64,000 nt of DNA from Vogesella indigofera. GTDB taxonomy: Bacteria > Pseudomonadota > Gammaproteobacteria > Burkholderiales > Chromobacteriaceae. The position numbers were made by a program, and so were the translations under genes. Below are positions 44,153 through 57,407 of this stretch, one piece after another; the first letter of the stretch is position 1; each line of letters begins with the position of its first letter. The notes under the pieces are model-generated. The model saw only the letters and a list, made by a program, of their open reading frames with translations, was not told where the DNA came from and made no database searches. The stretch covers positions 1-64,000 of the forward strand of contig NZ_JAQQLA010000004.1 in the NCBI RefSeq assembly GCF_028548395.1, written 5' to 3'.

Positions 44153-45031
44153 TCAAGCCGCCGTGGCAGGGCGCTTGCTCTGGCTCAGCATCACCCCGCC
44201 CAGCACCAGCAGGCAGGCCAGCCATTGCCAGCCGTTGAGGCGCTCGTCCAGCAACAGGCCGGCCAGCAGCAGGGTGAACACCGGGATCAGGTTGATGAAC
44301 GCCGCCGCCATCGCCACCGGCACCTTGGACACCGACCAGGTGTACAGGCCGTAGGCACCAAGGGTGATGAAGGCGCCGAGGTACACCACCCAGAACACCG
44401 CGTCGGCCGGGAACGCCTGCGGCCAGCTGGCCCACGGCGTCAACAGGCTGATGCCGAACCAGACACAGCCCATCACCGTCTGGATCGCGGTAATCGCCAG
44501 CGCCGAATAGCGGCTGGACAGCTTCTTCGCCATCAGCACGTAACCGGTGGCGCAGACCATGGCCAGGAATTCCAGCGTGTTGCCCAGCAGCGGATTGGGC
44601 GCCGCGGCCGAGGATTCGCTGGTCAGCGTCAGCCACGCCACGCCCAGCAGCGAGATGGCGATGCCGCACCAGGCACGCTGGCCAAGCCGCTCGCGCAGGA
44701 ACAGCAGTGCGCCCAGCGCGGCCAGCACCGGCAGCGTGGCGGTGATCAGCCCGGCTTGCGAGGCGCTGGTGTACAGCAGCGCCTGCGCCTCGAACAGGAA
44801 ATACAGGCACGGCTCGCACAGGCCGAGCAGCAGGATCCACTTCCAGTCGCCGGCACGGTAGTGCCAGCGCGAGCCCTGCCACGCCATCAGCGGCAGCAGC
44901 AGCGCGGTGGCGATCACCATGCGGCAGAACAGCACGAACAACGGGTCGAATACCTGGAACACGATTTTCAGGGCGATGAAGGAACTGGCCCACAGCAGCA
45001 TGGCCGTGGTCAAGGCGATATAGGGCAACAT
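44153..45031 (-). CDS. DMT-superfamily transporter (EamA type)
   Basis: A 292-residue inner membrane protein with ten helices in two EamA repeats. The first repeat opens MLPYIALTTAMLLWASSFIALK, the second near FLAMVCATGYVLMAKKLSSRYSALAITAIQ, with VPVAMAAAFINLIPVFTLLLAGLLLDERL at the end. It likely exports small metabolites such as amino acids. A LysR gene is divergent. A terminator hairpin lies inside its leader (45062-45093). ATG 45031 gives the normal family N-terminus; the frame is open upstream to 45139, so a longer form cannot be excluded. Confidence 0.88.
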   Translation of the reverse strand: MLPYIALTTAMLLWASSFIALKIVFQVFDPLFVLFCRMVIATALLLPLMAWQGSRWHYRAGDWKWILLLGLCEPCLYFLFEAQALLYTSASQAGLITATLPVLAALGALLFLRERLGQRAWCGIAISLLGVAWLTLTSESSAAAPNPLLGNTLEFLAMVCATGYVLMAKKLSSRYSALAITAIQTVMGCVWFGISLLTPWASWPQAFPADAVFWVVYLGAFITLGAYGLYTWSVSKVPVAMAAAFINLIPVFTLLLAGLLLDERLNGWQWLACLLVLGGVMLSQSKRPATAA

Positions 45032-45061
45032 GATTTTCCGTCTGGCAGCCGGCGCGGCTGC

Positions 45062-45093
45062 AAAAAAAATGGCCGACATGGGCGGTCGGCCAT
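45062..45093 (-). promoter_or_regulatory. Leader terminator upstream of the EamA transporter gene
   Basis: On the minus strand ATGGCCGAC (45093-45085) pairs with GTCGGCCAT (45077-45069) with a 7-base loop, followed by T7 (45068-45062). It ends only 30 bases before the transporter ATG at 45031, and after any promoter in the divergent spacer. This is an intrinsic terminator in a 5' leader, and so a candidate attenuator or riboswitch expression platform. The ligand or anti-terminator is not identified. Confidence 0.55.
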
Positions 45094-45215
45094 AGGTCAC
45101 ACTGGAGTGCATCAACCGTCGCGCAGGTTGCGAAACCATGACAGCGAGGTGAACGACAGCTTAATCCCGCGTTACACTACTGAACACCACACAATGCTAA
45201 ACAGATTGTTCTGCA

Positions 45216-46133
45216 ATGAAAACAACGCCTACCCTTTCGCCTGACGCGCTCCTAGCTTTCGACGCCCTCGCCCGCCACGGCAGTTTCACCGCCGCCGCCG
45301 AGGCGCTGCACTGCGCCAAGAGCCGCATCAGCCAGCTGATCAAGGAACTGGAGCAGGAACTGGGCACCGTGCTGGTGCTGCGCAATACCCGCCGCGTGGC
45401 GCTCACCGAAAGCGGCCAGCGCCTGGCCGCGCACGCCACCCGCCTGCGCGAACTGCTGGACAGCGTGCGTCACGACATCGAACAGGCGCGCGACAGCGTG
45501 GAAGGCGTGCTGCGCATCGGCTGCTCCGCCGGCCTCGCGCAACAGCTGCTGGGGCCGCTGCTGGCGGAGATGGCGATGCTGTACCCGGCGCTGCGCATCG
45601 AGCTGAAAGTGGAAAACCGCATCCAGGACCCGGTCGGCGAGGGGCTGGATTTTACCCTACGCACGCGCAATGTCCACGACGACCGGCTGGTGGCGCGCCC
45701 GGTGGGACTGGTGTGGGAGGCGCTGTACGCCAGCCCGGCCTACCTTGCGCAGCACCCGGCGCCGGCCAGCACCGAACAGCTGCACCAGCACCGCCTGATC
45801 AGCAATGCCTACTACGGCAAGCAGGGCAGCGAATGGCGGCTGGCCTGCGACGACACCAGCGCCACCCTCAACATCTGTCCGTCGCTAGTGGTGGACCAGT
45901 ACGCAGTGGTGTCCAGCATCATCCAGGCCGGGCACGGCATCGGCCTGTTGCCCAGCTACATGGCCAAGCCGCTGCTGGAAAAAGGCGACATCGTCGCGGT
46001 GCTGCCGCAGTGGCGCGCCGCCGGCTGGCCGGTGTTCCTGGTGTTTGCCTACCACCAGCCGATGCCGCGCAAGCACCAGGCCTTCATCTCCTTCATCATC
46101 CCGCGGCTGCAGGCGGCGCTGGACGGGATTTGA
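45216..46133 (+). CDS. LysR-family transcriptional regulator
   Basis: A 305-residue LTTR with an N-terminal winged helix-turn-helix (residues about 8-66: LLAFDALARHGSFTAAAEALHCAKSRISQLIKELEQELG) and a C-terminal periplasmic-binding-type effector domain (from about residue 90). It is divergent from the EamA transporter gene across a 184-base spacer, the classic layout for an LTTR controlling its neighbour. The effector is unknown. Confidence 0.92.
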   Translation: MKTTPTLSPDALLAFDALARHGSFTAAAEALHCAKSRISQLIKELEQELGTVLVLRNTRRVALTESGQRLAAHATRLRELLDSVRHDIEQARDSVEGVLRIGCSAGLAQQLLGPLLAEMAMLYPALRIELKVENRIQDPVGEGLDFTLRTRNVHDDRLVARPVGLVWEALYASPAYLAQHPAPASTEQLHQHRLISNAYYGKQGSEWRLACDDTSATLNICPSLVVDQYAVVSSIIQAGHGIGLLPSYMAKPLLEKGDIVAVLPQWRAAGWPVFLVFAYHQPMPRKHQAFISFIIPRLQAALDGI

Positions 46134-46141
46134 CCCAGACC

Positions 46142-46155
46142 AAGGTTGGCCGCAA
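46142..46155 (+). repeat. Single intergenic copy of AAGGTTGGCCGCAA
   Basis: An exact 14-base copy, unpaired, 9 bases after the LysR stop and about 50 bases before the hydroxylase gene. Confidence 0.8.
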
Positions 46156-46205
46156 GGCGTACTGCTACAGTCGGCCCCGATTTTATTCAGTACAAGAGGC
46201 TAAAC

Positions 46206-47426
46206 ATGGTCGAACAAGCTGATCTGTTCATCGTCGGTGGCGGCATGGTCGGGGCGGCACTGGCCGCGGCGCTGGCCGACAGCGGCCGCCGCATCGTGGT
46301 GCTGGAGCAACAGGCGCCTGCCGCCTTCGATCCGGCCAGCGCGCCGGACTTGCGCGTGTCCGCCATCAGCCCGGCATCGCGGCAACTGCTGTCCGCCATC
46401 GGCGCCTGGCCGTATATCGAGGCGATGCGCAGCGCGCCGTACCAGCGCATGCTGGTGTGGGAAAACGACGAGCGCGAGGGCACGCTGTTCGATGCCGCCG
46501 AGCTGGGCGAGGCGGAACTGGGCCACATCATCGAGAACCGCATCGTGCAGCTGGCCTGCCAGCAGGCGCTGGCGCAGCATGACAATATCGAGCTGATCTG
46601 CCCCGACCTGCTGCAATCGCTGAGCGAACAGGGTGATCACTGCCTGGTGACGCTGGGCAGCGGTCGCCAGTTTGCCGCCAGGCTGGTGGTCGCTGCCGAC
46701 GGCGCCCAGTCCGCCGCGCGCCGGCTGGCCGGCATCGGCATCAACAGTCACGACTACCCGATGCACGCCTTTGTCGCCACCTTCGCCATCGAGGGCGGCG
46801 AACGCGACATCACCTGGCAGCAATTCACCGCCAACGGCCCACAATCGCTGCTGCCGTTGCCCGGCGACTACGCCTCCCTGGTGTGGTATCACCAGCCGGC
46901 ACGGGTACGCGAGCTGGAAACCCTCAGCGAAGCGGCACTGATCGCCGCCTTCCAGCGCAAATTCCCCGCCCGGCTACCGGTGCTGCGCCAGCTGGTCAGC
47001 CGCGGCAGCTTCGCCCTCACCCGCCGCCACGCGCAGCACTACCATCGCGGCCGCGTGGTGCTGGCCGGCGACGCTGCACACACCATCCACCCGCTGGCAG
47101 GACAGGGCGTCAACCTCGGCTTCCAGGATGTGCAGGCGCTGTCCGCGCTGCTGCACGAGGCCTTCCGCCTGGGGCAGGACCCGGCGGATCCGGCACTACT
47201 GCAACGCTACCAGCGCCAGCGCATGCTGCCCAACCACGCCATGCAGCGGCTGATGGATGCCTTCTGCTACGGCTTCGGCAACAGCGCCCCGCCGCTGCGC
47301 CTACTGCGCAATCTGGCGCTGAAGCTGGCCAACCGCCCCGGCAGGCTGAAACAGGAGGTGGTGCGCTACGCTCTGGGCCTATCACCGCTGGCACGCGGCC
47401 TGCGCATCGCCCTGCCCGGCAAATGA
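46206..47426 (+). CDS. FAD-dependent ubiquinone-type hydroxylase (UbiH/UbiF/UbiM family)
   Basis: A 406-residue flavin monooxygenase. The N-terminal FAD site is FIVGGGMVGAALAAALAD (GxGxxG form), the middle VVAADGAQSAARRLAGI matches the DG motif, and RVVLAGDAAHTIHPLAGQGVNLGFQDV is the ribityl-binding GD motif typical of UbiH-type enzymes. It would hydroxylate the ubiquinone ring, but which position (UbiH, UbiF or UbiM activity) cannot be told from sequence alone. ubiC-ubiA lie far away at the other end of the window. ATG 46206 is preferred because it yields the family start. Confidence 0.88.
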   Translation: MVEQADLFIVGGGMVGAALAAALADSGRRIVVLEQQAPAAFDPASAPDLRVSAISPASRQLLSAIGAWPYIEAMRSAPYQRMLVWENDEREGTLFDAAELGEAELGHIIENRIVQLACQQALAQHDNIELICPDLLQSLSEQGDHCLVTLGSGRQFAARLVVAADGAQSAARRLAGIGINSHDYPMHAFVATFAIEGGERDITWQQFTANGPQSLLPLPGDYASLVWYHQPARVRELETLSEAALIAAFQRKFPARLPVLRQLVSRGSFALTRRHAQHYHRGRVVLAGDAAHTIHPLAGQGVNLGFQDVQALSALLHEAFRLGQDPADPALLQRYQRQRMLPNHAMQRLMDAFCYGFGNSAPPLRLLRNLALKLANRPGRLKQEVVRYALGLSPLARGLRIALPGK

Positions 47427-47492
47427 GCAACCCGCTGCGGCCAACCCAGGCCGCAGCGCATCAACGCCACCGCATGGTGGCCGCAGCCAAAC

Positions 47493-47525
47493 AAAAAGCC
47501 CTTTGACGAATCAAAGGGCTTTTTT
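47493..47525. terminator. Bidirectional terminator between the hydroxylase gene and rpmG
   Basis: AAAAAGCCCTTTGA (47493-47506) pairs with TCAAAGGGCTTTTT (47511-47524), 4-base loop, with A- and T-tracts on both sides. It sits between convergent genes and can end both transcripts. A repeat copy (TGCGGCCAACC) is at 47436-47446. Confidence 0.9.
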
Positions 47526-47546
47526 CAACAAGACAACCAGACTGAA

Positions 47547-47702
47547 TTACTTCAGTTTGATTTCCTTGTACAGAACATGCTTGCGAGCAACGGGATCAAA
47601 CTTTTTGATCTCCATTTTCTCAGGCATCGTACGCTTGTTCTTGGTGGTAGTGTAGAAATGACCGGTACCTGCGGTCGATTCCAGCTTGATCTTGTCGCGC
47701 AT
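47547..47702 (-). CDS. rpmG: 50S ribosomal protein L33
   Basis: A 51-residue L33 ([20 protein letters not shown] at the start, [16 protein letters not shown] at the end), the normal length. No zinc CxxC pairs, so it is the Cys-minus (zinc-independent) form. It follows rpmB by 36 bases on the same strand, the usual rpmB-rpmG pair. Confidence 0.96.
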   Translation of the reverse strand: MRDKIKLESTAGTGHFYTTTKNKRTMPEKMEIKKFDPVARKHVLYKEIKLK

Positions 47703-47738
47703 GGCTATTCCTTATTGTCGATTTCGTCGGTCGAAAAA

Positions 47739-47972
47739 TTACAGCTCGCCGCGAGCACGCAGGTCGGCCAGAACGGCGTCGATGCCTACCTTATCGATGG
47801 TACGCAGTGCTGCGTTAGAAATACGCAGACGCACCCAACGATTTTCGCTCTCTACCCAGAACTTGCGATATTGCAGGTTAGGCAGAAAACGACGCTTAGT
47901 CTTGTTATTGGCGTGGGACACATTGTTCCCGGTCATCGGACGCTTGCCGGTGACTTTGCAAACACGCGCCAT
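47739..47972 (-). CDS. rpmB: 50S ribosomal protein L28
   Basis: A 77-residue L28 with [32 protein letters not shown] at its N-terminus. It is first in the rpmB-rpmG pair, with GGGAGTGATGAACC before ATG 47972. Confidence 0.97.
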   Translation of the reverse strand: MARVCKVTGKRPMTGNNVSHANNKTKRRFLPNLQYRKFWVESENRWVRLRISNAALRTIDKVGIDAVLADLRARGEL

Positions 47973-48006
47973 GGTTCATCACTCCCAAAAGCCGGTAAAA
48001 GGTAAA

Positions 48007-48036
48007 CTTATACCATATTAAGAAGCCATTCGACAA
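48007..48036 (-). promoter_or_regulatory. Sigma-70 promoter of rpmB-rpmG
   Basis: On the minus strand TTGTCG (48031-48036), 18-base spacer, TATAAG (48007-48012), about 35 bases before the rpmB ATG. Confidence 0.55.
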
Positions 48037-48263
48037 GACGGTGCCCTGCCGGTGATGGAACCCGACAGTATCACCCGCCATGCTAGAGCGGCCAAAAGAA
48101 TCCGCAATAATACAACAAGGCTCCGGCGCACGCACGCTTTAATTGTCATGAAGCGCGGCGGCGGCGGGCAACTGTGGCTTGCATCACGAAAACCCGCGCC
48201 GCCCGCCCGGCGTGCCGCCGGCAAGTAATTGCGGGCAAACGGCAAACAGTCGCGCATTGCCCA

Positions 48264-49960
<1,697 letters not shown>

Positions 49961-49967
49961 TGCCATC

Positions 49968-50003
49968 CAGGGTTGGCCGCAGCACTGCGGCCAACCCTGT
50001 TTC
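49968..50003 (+). terminator. Inverted pair of the repeat between pyrG and kdsA
   Basis: CAGGGTTGGCCGCA (49968-49981) pairs with TGCGGCCAACCCTG (49986-49999), 4-base loop, then TTT. It is 7 bases after the pyrG stop and 24 before the kdsA start, so it may lower read-through. Confidence 0.8.
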
Positions 50004-50022
50004 CAGCTGAAGGACACACACC

Positions 50023-50874
50023 ATGAAACTCGCCGGATTCGAAGTCGGTCTTGACCACCCGCTGTTCCTGATCGCCGGTCCCTGCGTGATCGAGAGCGAA
50101 CAGATGGCGCTGGATACCGCCGGTCAGCTGAAGGAAATCACCAGCGAACTGGGCATCAACTTCATCTACAAGTCCAGTTTCGACAAGGCCAACCGTTCCT
50201 CCGGCAAGTCGTTCCGCGGCTTCGGCATGGAAGAAGGCCTGCGCATCCTGGCCGAAGTACGCCGCCAGATCGGTGTGCCGGTGCTGACCGACGTGCACAC
50301 CGAGGAACAGGTGCCGCACGTCGCCGCCGTCGTCGACGTGCTGCAGACCCCGGCCTTCCTCGCGCGCCAGACCGACTTCATCCGCGCCGTCGCCGTGTGC
50401 GGCAAGCCGGTGAACATCAAGAAGGGCCAATTCATGGCGCCGGGCGACATGAAGCACGTGACCAACAAGGCACGCGAAGCCGCGCTGGAAGCCGGCCTCG
50501 ATCCGGACAGCTTCATGGCCTGCGAACGCGGCGCCTCCTTCGGCTACAACAACCTGGTGTCCGACATGCGCTCGCTAGCGATCATGCGCGAAACCGGCTG
50601 CCCGGTGGTGTACGACGCCACCCACTCGGTACAGCTGCCCGGCGGCCAAGGCACCAGCTCCGGCGGCCAGCGCGAATTCGTGCCGGTACTGGCGCGCGCC
50701 GCGGTGGCCACCGGCATCGCCGGCCTGTTCATGGAGACCCATCCGGACCCGGCCAAGGCAATGTCCGACGGCCCCAACGCCTGGCCGCTGCCGCGCATGA
50801 AAGAGCTGCTGCACACGCTCAAGCAGATCGATGCGCTGGTCAAGGGCCAGCCGTTTGCCGAACAAACGCTGTAA
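50023..50874 (+). CDS. kdsA: 2-dehydro-3-deoxyphosphooctonate aldolase (KDO-8-phosphate synthase)
   Basis: A 283-residue enzyme joining PEP and arabinose 5-phosphate to make KDO-8-P for lipopolysaccharide inner core. Features include [38 protein letters not shown] and [14 protein letters not shown]. The N-terminal [21 protein letters not shown] and length are normal. GAAGGA precedes ATG 50023. Confidence 0.96.
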   Translation: MKLAGFEVGLDHPLFLIAGPCVIESEQMALDTAGQLKEITSELGINFIYKSSFDKANRSSGKSFRGFGMEEGLRILAEVRRQIGVPVLTDVHTEEQVPHVAAVVDVLQTPAFLARQTDFIRAVAVCGKPVNIKKGQFMAPGDMKHVTNKAREAALEAGLDPDSFMACERGASFGYNNLVSDMRSLAIMRETGCPVVYDATHSVQLPGGQGTSSGGQREFVPVLARAAVATGIAGLFMETHPDPAKAMSDGPNAWPLPRMKELLHTLKQIDALVKGQPFAEQTL

Positions 50875-50882
50875 CAGGTTGA

Positions 50883-52244
<1,362 letters not shown>

Positions 52245-52247
52245 GCA

Positions 52248-52541
52248 ATGCGCTGGCTGACCCTGACGCTGATTGTCCTGATCGCTGCCCTGCAATGGCC
52301 ACTCTGGCTAGGCAAGGGCAGCTGGCTCAGGGTCTGGCAACTCGACTCCCAGGTCGAGGAACAACGTGCGGCCAACGCAGTCCTGGTTGGCCGCAACGCC
52401 GCACTCGACGCCGAAGTGCGTGACCTGAAGCAAGGTTCTGCCGCAATCGAAGAGCGTGCGCGTAATGAACTTGGTATGATCCGGAACAACGAGGTGTTTT
52501 TCCAGCTACTGGACAATAGCACCGCCTCGGAGACGCCATAA
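52248..52541 (+). CDS. ftsB: Cell division protein FtsB
   Basis: A 97-residue bitopic protein: one N-terminal helix (about residues 3-22), then a coiled coil (about 30-70, [23 protein letters not shown] and following) and the [17 protein letters not shown] end typical of FtsB. With FtsL and FtsQ it activates septal peptidoglycan synthesis. It lies three bases after eno, as in many proteobacteria. An exact repeat copy lies at 52385-52395 (codons for Leu-Val-Gly-Arg) and a one-mismatch inverted copy 10 bases earlier. Confidence 0.94.
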   Translation: MRWLTLTLIVLIAALQWPLWLGKGSWLRVWQLDSQVEEQRAANAVLVGRNAALDAEVRDLKQGSAAIEERARNELGMIRNNEVFFQLLDNSTASETP

Positions 52542-52583
52542 CCGCATCGGTTCTGACCTTCACTGCAGGCTCAAAAAAACATA

Positions 52584-54410
52584 ATGGCTGCTCATAAAAG
52601 CTCCCGGGTCTGGTCCATGACGACGCACAATCCAATCGACACCGCGCGCGAGACGCTGAAACAGCTGACTCTGCGCAAACTCCTCCCGACACCGGACAAT
52701 TTCGAACGCGTTTACAGCGAAATCATGGGCGTGCCGGCCGAGGCCCGCACCAACAAGCTGGCCGACCTGCTGCTGCGCGCTTACGAAAGCCTCCCGGCGG
52801 AAGAAGCGAGCAGCAAGATTGCCATCGCCAAGCTGCGCCGTGCCATCGACGATGAAAAATGGGAGCTGGTACCACAGCTGACGCTGGAGCTGGCCGAACT
52901 CAACGGCCGCAACCGCCAGCTGGCGCAAAACTGGGGCAGCCTGATCCAGGACCTGATGAAGGCCTGGGAAATCCGCAATCCGGCCCTGAGCCAGAACTAC
53001 AAGCAGTCGGCACTGGAACGGGTACTGCTGTCCTTCGGCAACACCCCGGACGAACTCAACGAAAAGCTGCACAACCTGGTGAAAAGCTGGCTGCAGCCGG
53101 CAACCAGCCAGGCCGCGCAAGTGGATGCCGACACCCCGCTCGCCGGCAGCGCGCCGGAGCCTAGCCCGGCAGCCGCCAGCGACGAGGCGGACGACGGCGA
53201 CCGCTGCCAGGTGTGGAAGGATGTCTTCGACTACACCCTCAAGTTCGGCATCGAGCCGCGACTGGTGCACTACCCGGAACTGTCGCAGCACTTCAGCGAC
53301 ACCCGCAGCGCGCTGGGCAGCATCCACAACAGCCACGATGTCGACAATTTCTTCCCGCAGCTGCGCAGCTTCCTGATCCGCCTCGAGCTGCAGTCGCAGG
53401 ACGACGAACGGCTGGTCACCGGCCTGTCCAACCTGATGCAGCTGATGCTGCAGAATGTCGCCGAGCTGAACCAGTCCGACAGCTATCTGCTCGGCCAGAT
53501 CAGCGGCCTGCAGCAGATCCTGGCGCAGCCGAACATTTCGATCCAGCACATCTACCAGCTGGAAGCCAGCCTCAAGGAAGTGATCCACAAGCAGGGTACG
53601 CTGAAACACTCGCTGGACGAGGCCACCAGCTCGCTGCGCGCGCTGCTGGACACCTTCCTCGACAAGCTGTCGCTGATGAGCAACAGCACCGGCGACTTCC
53701 AGCAACGACTGCACAGCCACAGCGAGAGCATCCGCGGCACTCAGGACGTCAACCAGCTGAACGACATCCTGCAACTGCTGCTGAGCGATACCGCCAACAT
53801 GCAGACCAACCTCAGCGAATCACACGGCGAACTGCTGGCGGCCCGCAACGAGGTGCACAGCGCGCAGCAGCGCATCAGCGAGCTGGAACACGCGCTGGAA
53901 GCGGCCAGTGCCAAGATCAAGGAAGACCAGCTCACCGGCGCCTACAACCGCCGCGGCCTGGAAGAACACTTCGAGCGCGAGATCAGCCGCGCCAAGCGCA
54001 GCGGCCAGCCGCTGTCGGTGGCGCTGATCGACGTCGACAACTTCAAACAGCTGAACGACCGTTACGGCCACCTTACCGGTGACGACGTGCTGAAGTATCT
54101 GGTGGAGCTGATGCACCGCTCGATGCGCAGCTCCGACATCGTCGCCCGCTTCGGCGGCGAGGAGTTCGTGGTGCTGCTACCGGACACCGGCATCAACGAG
54201 GCGGTCGAGCTGGTGCAACGCCTGCAGCGCGAGCTGACCAAGAACTTCTACCTCGCCAACCAGGATAGGCTGGTGGTGACCTTCAGCGCCGGTGTCGCGC
54301 TGTGGCATCTCGGCGAGTGCGATACCGACGTGATCGAACGCGCCGACAGCGCCATGTACCGCGCCAAGCTGGCAGGCAAGAACCGCACCCTATCGGCGGA
54401 AACGCCCTAG
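52584..54410 (+). CDS. Cytoplasmic GGDEF diguanylate cyclase
   Basis: A 608-residue protein without membrane segments. Residues about 1-430 are helical with several coiled-coil stretches (for example SESHGELLAARNEVHSAQQRISELEHALEAA). The C-terminal GGDEF domain begins EDQLTGAYNRRGLEEHF, has the active site FGGEEFVVLL and a complete RxxD inhibitory site (RSSD, five residues before GGEEF), so product feedback inhibition is likely. It follows ftsB by 42 bases. ATG 52584 or 52617 may be used. Confidence 0.88.
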   Translation: MAAHKSSRVWSMTTHNPIDTARETLKQLTLRKLLPTPDNFERVYSEIMGVPAEARTNKLADLLLRAYESLPAEEASSKIAIAKLRRAIDDEKWELVPQLTLELAELNGRNRQLAQNWGSLIQDLMKAWEIRNPALSQNYKQSALERVLLSFGNTPDELNEKLHNLVKSWLQPATSQAAQVDADTPLAGSAPEPSPAAASDEADDGDRCQVWKDVFDYTLKFGIEPRLVHYPELSQHFSDTRSALGSIHNSHDVDNFFPQLRSFLIRLELQSQDDERLVTGLSNLMQLMLQNVAELNQSDSYLLGQISGLQQILAQPNISIQHIYQLEASLKEVIHKQGTLKHSLDEATSSLRALLDTFLDKLSLMSNSTGDFQQRLHSHSESIRGTQDVNQLNDILQLLLSDTANMQTNLSESHGELLAARNEVHSAQQRISELEHALEAASAKIKEDQLTGAYNRRGLEEHFEREISRAKRSGQPLSVALIDVDNFKQLNDRYGHLTGDDVLKYLVELMHRSMRSSDIVARFGGEEFVVLLPDTGINEAVELVQRLQRELTKNFYLANQDRLVVTFSAGVALWHLGECDTDVIERADSAMYRAKLAGKNRTLSAETP

Positions 54411-54513
54411 CCCTGCCTGACGGGCGGCCGCGCCAGTGCCAGCCGCCCTGCTCATCCTCCGTCGCGCCCCCCCCGCCCCTGACTACGCACCCCAATCGCG
54501 GACCCGTCCCCCC

Positions 54514-54527
54514 AAGGTTGGCCGCAA
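54514..54527 (+). repeat. Single intergenic copy of AAGGTTGGCCGCAA
   Basis: An exact copy, unpaired, between two convergent genes; it lies 11 bases beyond the end of the LysR gene at 54538. Confidence 0.8.
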
Positions 54528-54537
54528 GCCGGCGCCG

Positions 54538-55434
54538 CTAGTCCCAGTAGCCGGGGCTGCTGTAGCGGGCCTTTAGGTGGTCGATGAACAGCCGTACCCG
54601 CCCGGGCAGGAAACGCCGCTGCGGCACCACCGCGTACACCGGGTAATCCGGCGACGAAAAGCGTTCCAGCACCGTCACCAGCCGGCCATCGGACAGGTCG
54701 TCCTTCACCTCCCACAGCGAACGCCACGCCAGCCCCAGCCCGGCCAGCGCCCAGTCGTGCAGTACCGCGCCGTCATTGCACTCCAGCACGCCGCGCACGC
54801 GCAGGTTGAGCAGCTCGCCGTCGACCTTGAAGGTCCAGCCGCGGCTCTGGCTTTCGCCCAGCGACAGGCAGTTGTGGCCGGCCAGGTCCTCCAGCGTGCG
54901 CGGGATGCCGTGCCGTGCCAGGTAGGCCGGTGCCGCCACCACCACGCGCCGGTTTTCCGCCAGCCGCACCGCCACCAGCGAGGAATCGGCGAGATCGGAA
55001 ATGCGGATGGCGCAGTCGATGCGGTCGCGCGCCAGATCCACCAGCCGGTCGGACAGGTCCAGCGTGACGCGCAGATCGGGATGCGCCTGCTGGAAGGAGG
55101 CGATGTGCGGCGCGACGTGGCGGCGGCCAAAACCGGCCGGCGCCGACAGCCGCAGGTGGCCGCGGGCACGACCGCTGCCGGAGGCCACCGCCGCCTCGGC
55201 CTCGGCCAGCTCGGCCAGGATGCGCTGGCAGTCCTCGAAAAAGGCAGTGCCCTCCTGCGTCAGCGTCACGCTGCGCGTGGTGCGTACCAGCAGCTTGACG
55301 CCCAGCCGCTCTTCCAGCGCATCCAGCCGCCGGCCTATCATCGCCGCCACCACCCCCTCCTGCCGAGCCGCCGCCGACAGGCTGCCCAGATTGACCACCG
55401 CGACAAAGGTTTCCATCTGCTTCAGCACCGGCAT
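54538..55434 (-). CDS. LysR-family transcriptional regulator next to malate synthase
   Basis: A 298-residue LTTR with the N-terminal winged helix (residues about 6-65: METFVAVVNLGSLSAAARQEGVVAAMIGRRLDALEERLG) and an effector domain (SAPAGFGRRHVAPHIASF onward). It is divergent from aceB across 158 bases, so it may control aceB, but no inducer can be named. Some starts at an internal Met (residue 7) are also possible. Confidence 0.9.
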   Translation of the reverse strand: MPVLKQMETFVAVVNLGSLSAAARQEGVVAAMIGRRLDALEERLGVKLLVRTTRSVTLTQEGTAFFEDCQRILAELAEAEAAVASGSGRARGHLRLSAPAGFGRRHVAPHIASFQQAHPDLRVTLDLSDRLVDLARDRIDCAIRISDLADSSLVAVRLAENRRVVVAAPAYLARHGIPRTLEDLAGHNCLSLGESQSRGWTFKVDGELLNLRVRGVLECNDGAVLHDWALAGLGLAWRSLWEVKDDLSDGRLVTVLERFSSPDYPVYAVVPQRRFLPGRVRLFIDHLKARYSSPGYWD

Positions 55435-55592
55435 TACCTCACAAAAAGTAAAATATGTTTCGCGATATTACCGGATTTTCCCACACTGCCACATGCTAAA
55501 CTGCCACCACAAAGCAAGCAGTTGCTAAGCAAGATCGCAAATAAAAACAGAAACTTGCCGCCACCACCCGACAAGCACAGGAGAGAACATCC

Positions 55593-57188
<1,596 letters not shown>

Positions 57189-57225
57189 GCCGCCGCCCTG
57201 CTCATTTTGATAGCAAACAGCGCCC

Positions 57226-57248
57226 AGGCCCCGTTATGGGGCCTTTTC
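57226..57248 (+). terminator. Intrinsic terminator after aceB
   Basis: AGGCCCC (57226-57232) pairs with GGGGCCT (57238-57244), 5-base loop, then TTTTC. Confidence 0.8.
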
Positions 57249-57407
57249 ATTTCGCAATGCACCAAGCGGTGGCAGATTGCTTCTCATGGATACAATATTT
57301 GAAATATTATTGCTTTGCACAAACTGAAATAAGCGATGTTTTGCAATATCATTGCGCAAAAGCTGCATTACCAAGTCAACAATACCATCCAGAACAAAGG
57401 TATCGCC

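Noticed and set aside
57189..57407. T-box or tryptophan leader before the TrpX-like importer
   Set aside because: No T-box sequence, no specifier loop and no terminator/antiterminator pair seen; T-boxes are also rare in Proteobacteria.
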